The notes under the pieces: model-generated
Told to the model about the DNA's origin: nothing
The model's database searches: none
Seen by the model: only the letters and a program-made list of their open reading frames with translations
From: JAQIBY01 sp964527535
GTDB taxonomy: Bacteria; Bacteroidota; Bacteroidia; Bacteroidales; ML635J-15
Length of the DNA: 23,858 nucleotides
Reading direction: 5' to 3'
Assembly (NCBI GenBank): GCA_964527535.1
Contig: CAZGPW010000277.1
Coordinates: forward strand, 1-23,858
Part shown: in pieces, positions 8,546 through 16,210 of the stretch
Layout: every line of letters begins with the position of its first letter
Position numbering within the stretch: position 1 is the first letter of the stretch
Translations under genes and position numbers: made by a program

Positions 8546-10207
8546 TTGGCAAAACGTGTTTACATTTATATTGTACTTCTGTTGTGTCCGGTGATGAACC
8601 TGACAGCACAGCATAAGCTGTATATTTATCACGTGGACCCGGCGGTTGTGCTTTGCGATAGTTTTCGCGTCAGTGACAGCGTTGCAGCAACGGAAAAACT
8701 CAAAAAATTACAGCAGGCTGATTTGAACGAAGGGTATTTTTTTGCCGGTTATGACAGCATTGATTATGGTACCAATGTAATTAAAGCCTGGTACCGGAGC
8801 GGAGTGAAGTATGCCTGGGATACGGTGTTGATCAATACATCAGGTAAATCAACAGATCTTTCCACATCACCAGAAGGCATGATGGCTTTACCCCCTTCGC
8901 CTGTTCGTGTCAGAGAATATACATCGGAAATCCGGGAAAAACTATTTGAACAAGGATTTCCTGATGCACAGGTTAGTGTAGATTCTATCGCCATCAATGA
9001 TGACTTGACTATAAAAATAATAATAGATATATCCCCCGGGGAGCGCTTGTATTTTGGCAGGTTTATTTTTCCGCGATACGATGATTTCCCCACTGCGTTG
9101 TTCCCGGCAAAAACCGGGTTGTTCACAGGGGATGTTTTCCACGCTGAGAAATTAAACACCATCAACCGGGTGCTGTCTGAACTTGAATTTGTTAAACCGG
9201 CGGATCCGTGGTTTATGCGAAAACAGGACAGCGTCTTTAACATCATCATTCCCCTGGAGAAGGAAAAATCCAATAATTTCAACGGAATACTAGGCATCTT
9301 ACCGGGAGATGATGTACAAAACCTTTACCTGACCGGACAAGTGGATTTGAGACTGCGCAATGTGTTCAGCCAGGCTGAAGGCATTGAATTGCATTGGAAA
9401 TCACCGGAAAAAGCATCTCAAAAGCTTAACGCTACTCTTGATTATCCTTTGATCTACAAACAGGTGGGTGCAAAAACGTATTTTGTGATCGAGAAAAAAG
9501 ACACAAGTTTTTTGGATATCGGCTTCACCGGGCAGGTGAATTATTTGCATGGACATAATGTTACAGGGGTGTTTTACGAATACATGAATCAGCAAACGAT
9601 ATCGGATATTGAAAATTCAAACAATGGGAACATACGGTCTTCAATTGTGGGGGTGGCGTATAAATATTCAAATCTTGATTACGTGCAAAATCCATCTGAA
9701 GGCATGTCTGCAGGCCTTAAAATAGCTGGTGGTAACAGTCATGATCTTGATAAAGGTATAAACCGGTTTAAATCTAAATGCACATTGGATTTTGTGTATT
9801 ATTACCCTGTATTGCCGGACTGGAGCTTGCGTTTTTCGCATGCTTCCGGCATAATAATATCCGAGGCGTTGTATGATAATGAAAATTTCCGCCTGGGCGG
9901 GTATGATATGTTCAGAGCGTATCAAGAGTATGCATTTTGGACCCCGTGGTATGGAAACCTGTCTATTGATATGTTGTTTTATCCCGATAAATATTCATCT
10001 CTGTTTATATTTGCCGAATCCGGAGTGGTGGATAGTAAAAAAGGATTGATGCAAAACAGGTTTTTTCCGTTTTCAGCAGGATTTGGGCTCAATGTTAAAA
10101 CATCTATGGGTGTTTTAACACTCAGCTATGCTGTTGGACGTACAAAACAAAGCTTTGTGGATTTCAGGCAGTCACAGGTGTTTATAGGATATAAAAATAA
10201 TTTTTAA
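8546..10207 (+). CDS. Omp85/BamA-like outer-membrane beta-barrel protein
   Basis: The 553-residue protein begins with a signal peptide (residues 1-22, ending LTAQ). Residues about 120-240 look like a POTRA domain. From about 245 onward come alternating strands typical of a barrel, ending in a terminal Phe (YKNNF), the usual outer-membrane C-terminal signal. LGGYDMFRAY at 450-459 matches the Omp85 loop-6 motif, with R457 as the conserved Arg. It is shorter than BamA and has at most one or two POTRA domains, so it is more likely an accessory Omp85 protein of the TamA/patatin-associated kind than BamA itself. The start must be TTG at 8546: an in-frame TAA stands two codons earlier, and the next ATG (8594) would remove the signal peptide core. 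It is the last gene of the nnr unit. Confidence 0.82.
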   Translation: MAKRVYIYIVLLLCPVMNLTAQHKLYIYHVDPAVVLCDSFRVSDSVAATEKLKKLQQADLNEGYFFAGYDSIDYGTNVIKAWYRSGVKYAWDTVLINTSGKSTDLSTSPEGMMALPPSPVRVREYTSEIREKLFEQGFPDAQVSVDSIAINDDLTIKIIIDISPGERLYFGRFIFPRYDDFPTALFPAKTGLFTGDVFHAEKLNTINRVLSELEFVKPADPWFMRKQDSVFNIIIPLEKEKSNNFNGILGILPGDDVQNLYLTGQVDLRLRNVFSQAEGIELHWKSPEKASQKLNATLDYPLIYKQVGAKTYFVIEKKDTSFLDIGFTGQVNYLHGHNVTGVFYEYMNQQTISDIENSNNGNIRSSIVGVAYKYSNLDYVQNPSEGMSAGLKIAGGNSHDLDKGINRFKSKCTLDFVYYYPVLPDWSLRFSHASGIIISEALYDNENFRLGGYDMFRAYQEYAFWTPWYGNLSIDMLFYPDKYSSLFIFAESGVVDSKKGLMQNRFFPFSAGFGLNVKTSMGVLTLSYAVGRTKQSFVDFRQSQVFIGYKNNF

Positions 10208-10430
10208 CCTGTTATGCTGTTCATTTTTTGGTGTTAGAAAACTCCGGGTTTTACAGAAATGAAGAACATCTCCGCATTTAAGTCATGAATAGTATAGTGT
10301 TTTCAATCAAATTTACCGGTTTTATTGGATTGAAATTAAAATTTTACCGATTTTTTTAGGCATTAAAAATGTAGATAAGTGTGTATTTATAGGATGTTTC
10401 AAATAAAATTGGAATATATGTTACATTTAA
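10208..10430. other. AT-rich spacer upstream of the LytTR promoter
   Basis: No gene is visible. An 8-bp inverted repeat (10301-10308/10328-10335, TTTCAATC/GATTGAAA) encloses a TTACCGGT-containing loop, and a related TTTTACCGATTTTTTT stretch follows just downstream. This may serve as a weak terminator for the Omp85 unit or as a regulatory site for the following gene. The sequence does not decide. Confidence 0.3.
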
Positions 10431-10461
10431 TTTGCAAAATAAAATTATATATTTATATTTG
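10431..10461 (+). promoter_or_regulatory. Strong candidate promoter for the LytTR regulator gene
   Basis: TTTG at 10431-10434, a spacer of exactly 19 nt, and TATATTTG at 10454-10461 match the Bacteroidota primary-sigma consensus (TTTG, N19-21, TAnnTTTG) with no mismatch. Transcription would start near 10467, giving an AT-rich leader of about 90-95 nt before the ATG at 10561. It is the best promoter match I found in the window. Confidence 0.72.
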
Positions 10462-10560
10462 CATTCGGAAAATCAGGTGATTAAATATTCTAAAATGAAT
10501 AAATTAGAATAATTAATATTAATAAGAAATAATTTAATATTAACTATAAAATAAACAGAC

Positions 10561-11271
10561 ATGAATTGTATCGTAATTGAAAATGACGCCCGCGCAAGGG
10601 AAGAAATGAAACAAAACATTAAAAATGTACCAAACCTTGAATTGATTGGCAGTTTCGAAAATGCGCTTAAAGCAAATGAATTTTTACAGGAAAACGATGT
10701 TGACCTGATGTTCACAGAGGTTGAACTCCCAGGTCTTAATGGCCTTGATTTTGTTCGCAGCCTGAAAAATCCACCTCAGGTAATTGTTACCACATCGGAT
10801 TCAAAACATGCCATCGAAGCTTTTAATCTTGATGTGATGGACTATATGGTAAAACCCATTAAAATGGATCGTTTTCTCAAAGCCATTAACAAGGTTGAAG
10901 GTATTTTAAGAATGCATGATGAACCTTCTGCTATTGATTATAACGAAGATTTTATTTTTGTTAAATCAGAGCGTAAATATGTTAAACTGAACTACAATGA
11001 TATTTATTTCATTGAAGGGCTTAAAGACTATGTCATACTACACGCCAACAAAGGCAGGTTTATGACAGCGATGAACGTAAAAACCGTTCACAGACGTTTG
11101 CCCAATCCAACATTTTTCCGTACAAGCAAATCATACATTGTGAATGTAAATCACATAGATGAAATTGACGGGGAAGATGTGATTGTTCAGGACACAAGAA
11201 TTCCCATCGGGCGTTCATACCGTGAAAAATTTGTTCACAAATTTGTACAAAGTAGGTTGATCCGGAGATAA
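10561..11271 (+). CDS. LytTR response regulator with degenerate receiver domain
   Basis: The 236-residue protein has a receiver-type domain (about 1-115) and a LytTR DNA-binding domain (about 132-234, including FIFVKSERKYVKL and FFRTSKSYIVNVNHI). In ordinary members the receiver carries VDDE near the N-terminus and a phospho-acceptor Asp in LDIQMP. Here the first block is I6-E7-N8-D9 and the second is T52-E53-V54-E55-L56-P57, so the phosphorylated Asp is Glu (E53) and the metal-binding pair is altered. The conserved Thr (T77/T78) and Lys (K98, in VKP) are kept. It probably binds DNA without phosphorylation, possibly in an always-on state since Glu can mimic phospho-Asp; this is inference. No histidine kinase gene is adjacent. 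It has a clear promoter and ends before a bidirectional terminator. Confidence 0.92.
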   Translation: MNCIVIENDARAREEMKQNIKNVPNLELIGSFENALKANEFLQENDVDLMFTEVELPGLNGLDFVRSLKNPPQVIVTTSDSKHAIEAFNLDVMDYMVKPIKMDRFLKAINKVEGILRMHDEPSAIDYNEDFIFVKSERKYVKLNYNDIYFIEGLKDYVILHANKGRFMTAMNVKTVHRRLPNPTFFRTSKSYIVNVNHIDEIDGEDVIVQDTRIPIGRSYREKFVHKFVQSRLIRR

Positions 11272-11445
11272 TACATCCAAAACCTCATGTCCAAAAATTA
11301 TTTCAGCACCCACTTGTTAAATAAGCACACAGGTTATGATCAACAAGATGTTTGGGCTTTTTAAGGAACAGTATCCGCTGTATTTTAAGGAAGCATTTAT
11401 TACAGCATTACCTTGGTAAACCTTAGTGTATAAAACAATGATAAT

Positions 11446-11481
11446 AAAAAAACCCGCTTCGTTTGACAAGCGGGTTTTTTT
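11446..11481. terminator. Bidirectional intrinsic terminator
   Basis: A 14-bp stem (11446-11459/11468-11481, core CCCGCTT/AAGCGGG) has seven A at the left foot and seven T at the right, around an 8-nt loop. It sits between the convergent LytTR gene (plus) and the Cys/His-rich lipoprotein gene (minus) and can end transcripts from both sides. Confidence 0.88.
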
Positions 11482-11505
11482 ATTTTTGGTCAAAAGCAGG
11501 AGCAA

Positions 11506-12057
11506 CTATTCTTTTTTGTGATCACATTCACAAACCTGACATTTGGTTGCTTCAACAATAAATGTGTTGTCATGGGCAGCTTTGTGCTGATCATCATCAA
11601 TATGGTCGTCATCTTCATCGTGTTCGTGGTAATCAGCCTCCACAATTTTGAGGTTTCCTGTTATCACTACTTTTTTTCCAAGCAGGTTTTCGTCAAATTC
11701 TTCTTCACTGGTAACTATCACGACATCGTCATCATCGGTATTTGTTCCGAGAAAAAGCCTTTTTCCCCCATGCTGGCAAATGTGTGTAATTTTGCCACAC
11801 ACTTCAATTTCCTCGCCTTCTTTAAAACTTTCAAAGCTTTTCAATAGCTTATCTGCTGTCATAATGTCGCCGCAGGAAGCCACGGTTTCAGAGCAACACC
11901 CTGAAGTGATTTCGTCTTTCTCTTCTGCATCAGAAGTTTGTTCTGTTTTCTTTTCATCTGCTGCTGAATCTTTTGTGCTCCCTTCATCTCCGGCATTATT
12001 GCAGCCATAAAGAGCAATGCCAATAGCAGCAACCAGAATTACAAATAATTTACGCAT
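11506..12057 (-). CDS. Cys/His/Asp-rich lipoprotein with an OB-fold-like core
   Basis: The 183-residue product has a signal peptide ending LYGC (Cys19) and then a Ser/Glu/Lys/Asp-rich linker (20-50). Residues about 78-140 form a beta-rich core (EEIEVCGKITHICQHGGKRL, then KKVVITGNLKIVE) that resembles a small OB fold. Eight Cys besides the lipid Cys (54, 55, 62, 87, 94, 173, 176, 178) and a loop at 144-162 with five His among many Asp suggest metal binding in the periplasm or at the cell surface. The C-terminal C-x2-C-x-C-x-H cluster supports this. I do not recognise a named family. It follows the minus-strand unit after 56 nt with no terminator between, so it may be its last gene, or be driven by its own promoter. 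Confidence 0.72.
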   Translation of the reverse strand: MRKLFVILVAAIGIALYGCNNAGDEGSTKDSAADEKKTEQTSDAEEKDEITSGCCSETVASCGDIMTADKLLKSFESFKEGEEIEVCGKITHICQHGGKRLFLGTNTDDDDVVIVTSEEEFDENLLGKKVVITGNLKIVEADYHEHDEDDDHIDDDQHKAAHDNTFIVEATKCQVCECDHKKE

Positions 12058-12113
12058 AATGTTAAAATTTTAAGTTATTAATTAATGAATCTTTTTGTGC
12101 CTGATGACCATTT

Positions 12114-12527
12114 TCACTCATCAGTTTTTGTTACATCAAAATGCAGAAAATCCCAACTAAAATCCTCTGATTCCATTTCTTCATTGGTCAGATTTTCCGA
12201 TTCAAAATAAAACCCGTTCAGCTTTCCACTGATTGTCCTGCCGGCATTGAGTTTTTTCTCCATTTCGCCGCTTTTAAACTTCACAATGTAATCCAGCATG
12301 TAAACAAGCTCAAAATCAATTTTTACGGGATATTCATTTGTGTTTTTGATTTTAAACCTCAGTTGCAACGGGCTTGACTTATTCCACCACTTTGAATGCG
12401 ACCATTTATAAGATACACTAACACCATCTATGGTATCATAAACATTTTTATACCCAAACTGTGCGGCACTCTGTTTAGTAAAAGATACACATATTATTAA
12501 CAGTAAAACAATGCGTAATTTCTTCAT
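12114..12527 (-). CDS. Small secreted protein of unknown function
   Basis: The 137-residue product has a signal peptide (residues 1-22, ending SAAQ) and a mature part of about 115 residues rich in beta-prone segments (SPLQLRFKIKNTNEYPVKIDFELVYM), suggesting a single immunoglobulin-like sandwich. No Cys is left after the signal peptide, so it is not a lipoprotein. I do not recognise the family. Its start codon shares one base with the stop codon of the serpin gene (TAATG), so it is probably translated by reinitiation from the serpin message. A functional tie to the serpin is possible but only inferred from this arrangement. Confidence 0.72.
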   Translation of the reverse strand: MKKLRIVLLLIICVSFTKQSAAQFGYKNVYDTIDGVSVSYKWSHSKWWNKSSPLQLRFKIKNTNEYPVKIDFELVYMLDYIVKFKSGEMEKKLNAGRTISGKLNGFYFESENLTNEEMESEDFSWDFLHFDVTKTDE

Positions 12528-13714
12528 TATGATCTTTTTTCCGGATTATTCACAATGCCTGCAAACAAAATGTTGCCTTGCTTATGCTCTTTGATGATGA
12601 AAATAAAGGGCCTGTCAACAATAAATTCCAGTGGCCGTTTTGCTGTTTTTTCCCTGATCACTACTGCAGTGGCAGCAGCGGCTTCAGTGCCTTCTTCATC
12701 AACTTCAACCACTGCCTGGTGAATCACATCATCAATGACAAGGTTTTTTTCCCCGTTCATGTTGCTGAAATTGGCGTAATGTGAAAAAGGTGCTTCCATG
12801 CCCATCTTTTTCAAGGTATTTTTCATTTCATACCGTTTTTCTACTTTGAAACGCGGTAACGCCAGCATGATCTTTTTTTCTTCAAAATCGTCACACAACG
12901 TGTTGAAATTATCATTATTCAGCCATTTCGCTATATCGTCCGGACCATTATCTTTTGCAGGCAGCAGAATGTACATGGAAGCAAGTTCGTCTCTGTAAGG
13001 CATTTGGATCGCACTGAAATCTCCTTTTTCTGTATAAAGGATATCGGATTTCATCACCATGAAATCTGTTTTTATTTTGCCTTCAGGTGTGTGAAAATCA
13101 TTTTCCCTGGTTTTTTCGGAATCAAATTGCGTTTGCCAATCTGCTTTAAAATAAATGGCATTGACAAGGATCATCCTTGTAAGATCGTTGACATTGTTTT
13201 TGCGGATCAGTTGCCTGATTTTTCTTTCCGTTTTTGCTTCTACCCACTGGTTGATTCTGCGGCGGGCTTCTTCACGTTTTACGGTGTTTCTGAAATCAAC
13301 ATATTCAACATTGGCATCGAAATCCTTAAGCCCCTCCATATATTCAGGTAAAAAGTAGAAATTTTCCTGTGCCCAGACAGCATTGGCCAACTGAAATATG
13401 GGGGTTTTCAGTTGTTCAAAATAATCCAGCATTTGAGTCCAGGCTTCATGATTTATCTGCCGTGAAAAATGGAAGTGCATGGTTTTTGCCAAGTCCCATT
13501 TTGTGCGCCACGCACTTCCGTCGTAGGTCATAGCCAGTGCAGTGCTGATGGAAAATGGGCTGAATACCATATTTTCTCCTGTTTCATATCCGGCTTTCAT
13601 TAAATCAAAGCAAAATTCATTGTTGCCTTCAACGGCTTTATTGATTTGCTTTTCTTGTGCATTTAATGAAAATAAAATACTCATGCTCACTATGATAGTG
13701 GTAAGCTTTTTCAT
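12527..13714 (-). CDS. Secreted serpin, inhibitory type
   Basis: The 395-residue protein has a signal peptide (1-19/20, LNAQ) and a full-length serpin fold, including VFSPFSISTALAMTYDGSA (50-68), NAIYFKADWQTQFD (185-198), RPFIFII (368-374) and ILFAGIVNNP (382-391). Serpins trap serine or cysteine proteases by cleavage and insertion of their reactive-centre loop. The hinge reads E341-G342-T343-E344-A345-A346-A347-A348, small residues as in inhibitory members. Counting from the hinge Gly as P15 puts P1 at K356 (P1' T357), with R354 and K359/R360 as alternatives, so a trypsin-like target is likely. This resembles the broad-range Bacteroidota serpin miropin. It lies 5 nt behind pyrI and overlaps the next small gene by one base. 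It probably protects the cell from its own or a foreign protease. Confidence 0.93.
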   Translation of the reverse strand: MKKLTTIIVSMSILFSLNAQEKQINKAVEGNNEFCFDLMKAGYETGENMVFSPFSISTALAMTYDGSAWRTKWDLAKTMHFHFSRQINHEAWTQMLDYFEQLKTPIFQLANAVWAQENFYFLPEYMEGLKDFDANVEYVDFRNTVKREEARRRINQWVEAKTERKIRQLIRKNNVNDLTRMILVNAIYFKADWQTQFDSEKTRENDFHTPEGKIKTDFMVMKSDILYTEKGDFSAIQMPYRDELASMYILLPAKDNGPDDIAKWLNNDNFNTLCDDFEEKKIMLALPRFKVEKRYEMKNTLKKMGMEAPFSHYANFSNMNGEKNLVIDDVIHQAVVEVDEEGTEAAAATAVVIREKTAKRPLEFIVDRPFIFIIKEHKQGNILFAGIVNNPEKRS

Positions 13715-13719
13715 GATGT

Positions 13720-14184
13720 TTATATAGTTTCAAAATGTTCCTGATCTGTATCCTTTTCACAGTATTGGCATTTTAATTGTAATTTGCCATTTTTCTCAAT
13801 CACCTTAAATCTGGTGGTCATTTTTTCAATGTTGGTAATGCATTTGGGATTCATGCATTTGAAAATGCCACGTATCTGCTCAGGTATTTTTACGTTGTAT
13901 TTATCCACAACCTCGTAATCCTCAATAATATTTATCCGTGCAGTTGGAGCAACCACTGCAATTTTGTTCATATCTTCAGCGGAGGGTTGTTTATCTGCAA
14001 TTTTGATGATTCCTTTTTTACCCAACCTGGAACTTGCAAGGTTGTTGCCAATGGTAATGGTTGTGTTCATTATGTCAATATGAAGTATTGACAGTGCTTT
14101 AAACAAACTTTCTGCCGGGATATGATCAATAACTGTCCCATTTTTAATGGCACTTACCGTAAGTTTTTCTTTTTGTTTAGCCAT
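13720..14184 (-). CDS. pyrI: Aspartate carbamoyltransferase regulatory subunit
   Basis: The 154-residue protein is the nucleotide-sensing, zinc-binding chain of aspartate transcarbamoylase. The N-terminal allosteric domain contains VIDHIPA (19-25, the Asp-His nucleotide-contact region). The C-terminal domain has the four zinc ligands C110, C115, C139 and C142 with the same spacing as the Escherichia coli chain, which hold the regulatory chain to the catalytic chain. Length equals the usual 150-155. It starts 4 nt after pyrB and ends 5 nt before the serpin gene. Feedback control of pyrimidine synthesis by nucleotides is therefore expected. Confidence 0.96.
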   Translation of the reverse strand: MAKQKEKLTVSAIKNGTVIDHIPAESLFKALSILHIDIMNTTITIGNNLASSRLGKKGIIKIADKQPSAEDMNKIAVVAPTARINIIEDYEVVDKYNVKIPEQIRGIFKCMNPKCITNIEKMTTRFKVIEKNGKLQLKCQYCEKDTDQEHFETI

Positions 14185-14188
14185 GTTG

Positions 14189-15100
14189 TTAAGATTTGAT
14201 ACCTAAGATTAGACTTAAAATTGCCATTCTTGTATAAACACCGTTTTTGGCTTGTGGAAAATAATAAGCCCTTGGGTTTTCATCCACGCTGGTGTCTATT
14301 TCATTTACCCGTGGAAGGGGGTGCAGGATTTTCAGGTTTTCTTTTGCGCCTTCCAGCATATCATTTGTCAGCACATACACATTTTTAACACGTTCATATT
14401 CCATGGGGTCTGAAAACCGTTCTTTCTGAACCCTGGTTACATACATAACATCAGCTTTTGTTATGATATCTGTAAATTCAGTGTGTTCGTAAAATTTTAT
14501 GCCTTTATCAGACAGAAAATCTTTGTATTCATCCGGCATTTTTAAGGTGTCTGGGGAGATGAAGTTGAAAACAGGGTTAAAATTTGACATGGCCATCATC
14601 AGTGAATGCACGGTGCGGCCGTATTTTAAATCTCCCACAAGAAAAATATTGAGATTTTCCAGGGTTCCTTGAGTTTTCCGGATTGAGTATAAATCCAAAA
14701 GGCATTGAGTGGGATGTTGATTTGCACCATCACCGGCATTAATTACCGGGACACTCGCTACTTCACTGGCGTATCTCGCACTGCCTTCAAGCGGATGCCG
14801 CATGACAATTAAATCACTGTACTGACTCACGGTTTTGATGGTATCGGATAAACTTTCTCCTTTGGCTACGCTGCTGTTGGTGGCTTCAGAAAAACCCACT
14901 ATTCTGCCTCCAAGCCTGTTAACAGCCGATTCAAAGCTCAGCCGTGTTCGTGTGGACGGTTCAAAAAATAATGAAGCAATAACATAATCATCCAGTAAAT
15001 GTTGCTTGGGGTTTTTCTCAAATTCTTCTGCCAGATCAAGAATTTTGTAATATTCTTCCGGCGTAAAGTCCGTAATGGAAATCAGGCTTTTGTTTTTCAT
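14189..15100 (-). CDS. pyrB: Aspartate carbamoyltransferase catalytic subunit
   Basis: The 303-residue enzyme condenses carbamoyl phosphate with aspartate, the committed step of pyrimidine synthesis. Conserved blocks are FFEPSTRTRLSFE at 45-57 (carbamoyl-phosphate site), SVAKGES at 77-83 (with the Lys contributed to the neighbouring active site), NAGDGANQHPTQ at 121-132, and LHPLPRVNEI at 259-268. Length is normal. It lies 14 nt downstream of the FKBP gene and 4 nt upstream of pyrI, so it is co-transcribed and its product assembles with PyrI. Confidence 0.97.
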   Translation of the reverse strand: MKNKSLISITDFTPEEYYKILDLAEEFEKNPKQHLLDDYVIASLFFEPSTRTRLSFESAVNRLGGRIVGFSEATNSSVAKGESLSDTIKTVSQYSDLIVMRHPLEGSARYASEVASVPVINAGDGANQHPTQCLLDLYSIRKTQGTLENLNIFLVGDLKYGRTVHSLMMAMSNFNPVFNFISPDTLKMPDEYKDFLSDKGIKFYEHTEFTDIITKADVMYVTRVQKERFSDPMEYERVKNVYVLTNDMLEGAKENLKILHPLPRVNEIDTSVDENPRAYYFPQAKNGVYTRMAILSLILGIKS

Positions 15101-15114
15101 TTAAATAATTTTGA

Positions 15115-15837
15115 TTATTCAACGATATCAAGTAATTCAACTTCAAATATCAGCGTTTCATAGGGGGCTATAGCACCTTGTGCCCCTTGTTCACCATATC
15201 CGAGATCATAAGGAATGTATAATTTGTATTTGGCTCCTGTTTTCATCAGTTGTAAACCTTCCTGCCATCCTTTGATCACACCGTTGAGCGGAAATTCAAT
15301 CGGTTCCCCGCGTTCGTACGAACTATCGAAAACAGTGCCGTCTAATAAAGTTCCTTCATAATGCACTTTGACTTTGCTGTTGGGGCCAGGCTTTTCGCCA
15401 TCACCTTCGCGTAACACTTCATACTGAAGCCCTGATTCTGTTTCTTTTACCTCGTCGCGTTTGGCATTTTCTGCCAGAAATTTTTCCCCTTCCTCAATTT
15501 TGGGTTTACTTTCCTCTTCGGAGGACTGGGACATGAATTTTTGAATGAGCTGGTTGGATTCATTCATTTCTACCATGGCTTCTTCCTCAGCAAATTGTTT
15601 TTTTACTGCTGCCATAAAAATATCATGGTCAATTTTTTCAGCAATACCCTGTTGCTTAAAACTCTGTGCAATTTGTACGCCAAGTGCAAAACTGGCTGAA
15701 TCTTTCAGGGTTTTCATTTCATTCATGGTGATGTCCGGGGATTCTTCTTTTGTGGTTTCATCAGAACATTTACATGAAACAATTAACAATACAGCGCCAA
15801 GAAATATGGCAATTGTGTGGAGATGATTCTTTTTCAT
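15115..15837 (-). CDS. FKBP-type peptidyl-prolyl isomerase lipoprotein
   Basis: The 240-residue product has a signal peptide ending LIVSC (Cys22), an N-terminal helical region (about 38-125) of the kind that dimerises Mip/FkpA proteins, and a C-terminal FKBP domain (about 136-240). FKBP pocket residues are present: Y160, F170-D171, V187-I188, W191, Y214 and F231. It should assist folding of proteins at the periplasmic face of a membrane. It is the first gene of the minus-strand unit that continues with pyrB, 14 nt away. Its presence ahead of secreted products such as the serpin is suggestive but not proof of a link. Confidence 0.92.
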   Translation of the reverse strand: MKKNHLHTIAIFLGAVLLIVSCKCSDETTKEESPDITMNEMKTLKDSASFALGVQIAQSFKQQGIAEKIDHDIFMAAVKKQFAEEEAMVEMNESNQLIQKFMSQSSEEESKPKIEEGEKFLAENAKRDEVKETESGLQYEVLREGDGEKPGPNSKVKVHYEGTLLDGTVFDSSYERGEPIEFPLNGVIKGWQEGLQLMKTGAKYKLYIPYDLGYGEQGAQGAIAPYETLIFEVELLDIVE

Positions 15838-15858
15838 AATTTAATATTTTTTGTTTCA

Positions 15859-15890
15859 CAAATAAAACGTTTTATTTATTTATTTCCAAT
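15859..15890 (-). promoter_or_regulatory. Candidate promoter for the FKBP-pyrBI-serpin unit
   Basis: On the minus strand ATTG (15887-15890) is followed after 20 nt by TTTATTTG (15859-15866), one mismatch each from the Bacteroidota -33 (TTTG) and -7 (TAnnTTTG) boxes with a correct spacer. The box ends 21 nt before the ATG at 15837, leaving a very short leader. Confidence 0.45.
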
Positions 15891-16185
15891 TTTTTTTCAC
15901 ATAAGTTATCCGGATGTTATAATGTGTTTTTGTAAATAATCAGTACTCCCTCACCCTGGAAAAAATGGGGAACTTCATAAAAAGATTTAATGCAATGCCC
16001 TCACCGAAGAAATCAGGTTTTCCCCGGTAAAAAAATAGTGAGTTTTAAAAAGAGTTACATAAGGGTATCTGATTATCGACGATTTACAGCCTTTTTGTTC
16101 CCGAAAAGGGGAGCAATAAAACTGACCAATTTGACCGGAAATAATTTATAAAAGAAAAAATAATTACTTTTATTGCGATTTTTTG
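15891..16185. other. Divergent intergenic region without a gene
   Basis: The region between the divergent FKBP and T9SS-cargo genes holds no convincing gene. It has an 8-bp direct repeat CCCTCACC at 15948-15955 and 15998-16005, exactly 50 bp apart, and several short G/C runs (GGGG, CCCC) in otherwise AT-rich DNA. No terminator or riboswitch is recognised. Confidence 0.35.
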
Positions 16186-16193
16186 TATTTTTG
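16186..16193 (+). promoter_or_regulatory. Possible -7 box for the T9SS cargo gene
   Basis: TATTTTTG fits TAnnTTTG, 17 nt before the ATG at 16211. The -33 region has no TTTG (only TTAC, 18 nt upstream), and the leader would be about 10 nt, so the call is weak. Confidence 0.35.
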
Positions 16194-16210
16194 GGTAAAA
16201 CAAATTCATT

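Noticed and set aside
8764..9297. 177-codon minus-strand frame inside the Omp85-like gene
   Set aside because: It is opposite a gene with clear signal peptide, POTRA and barrel features; its own translation shows no family features.
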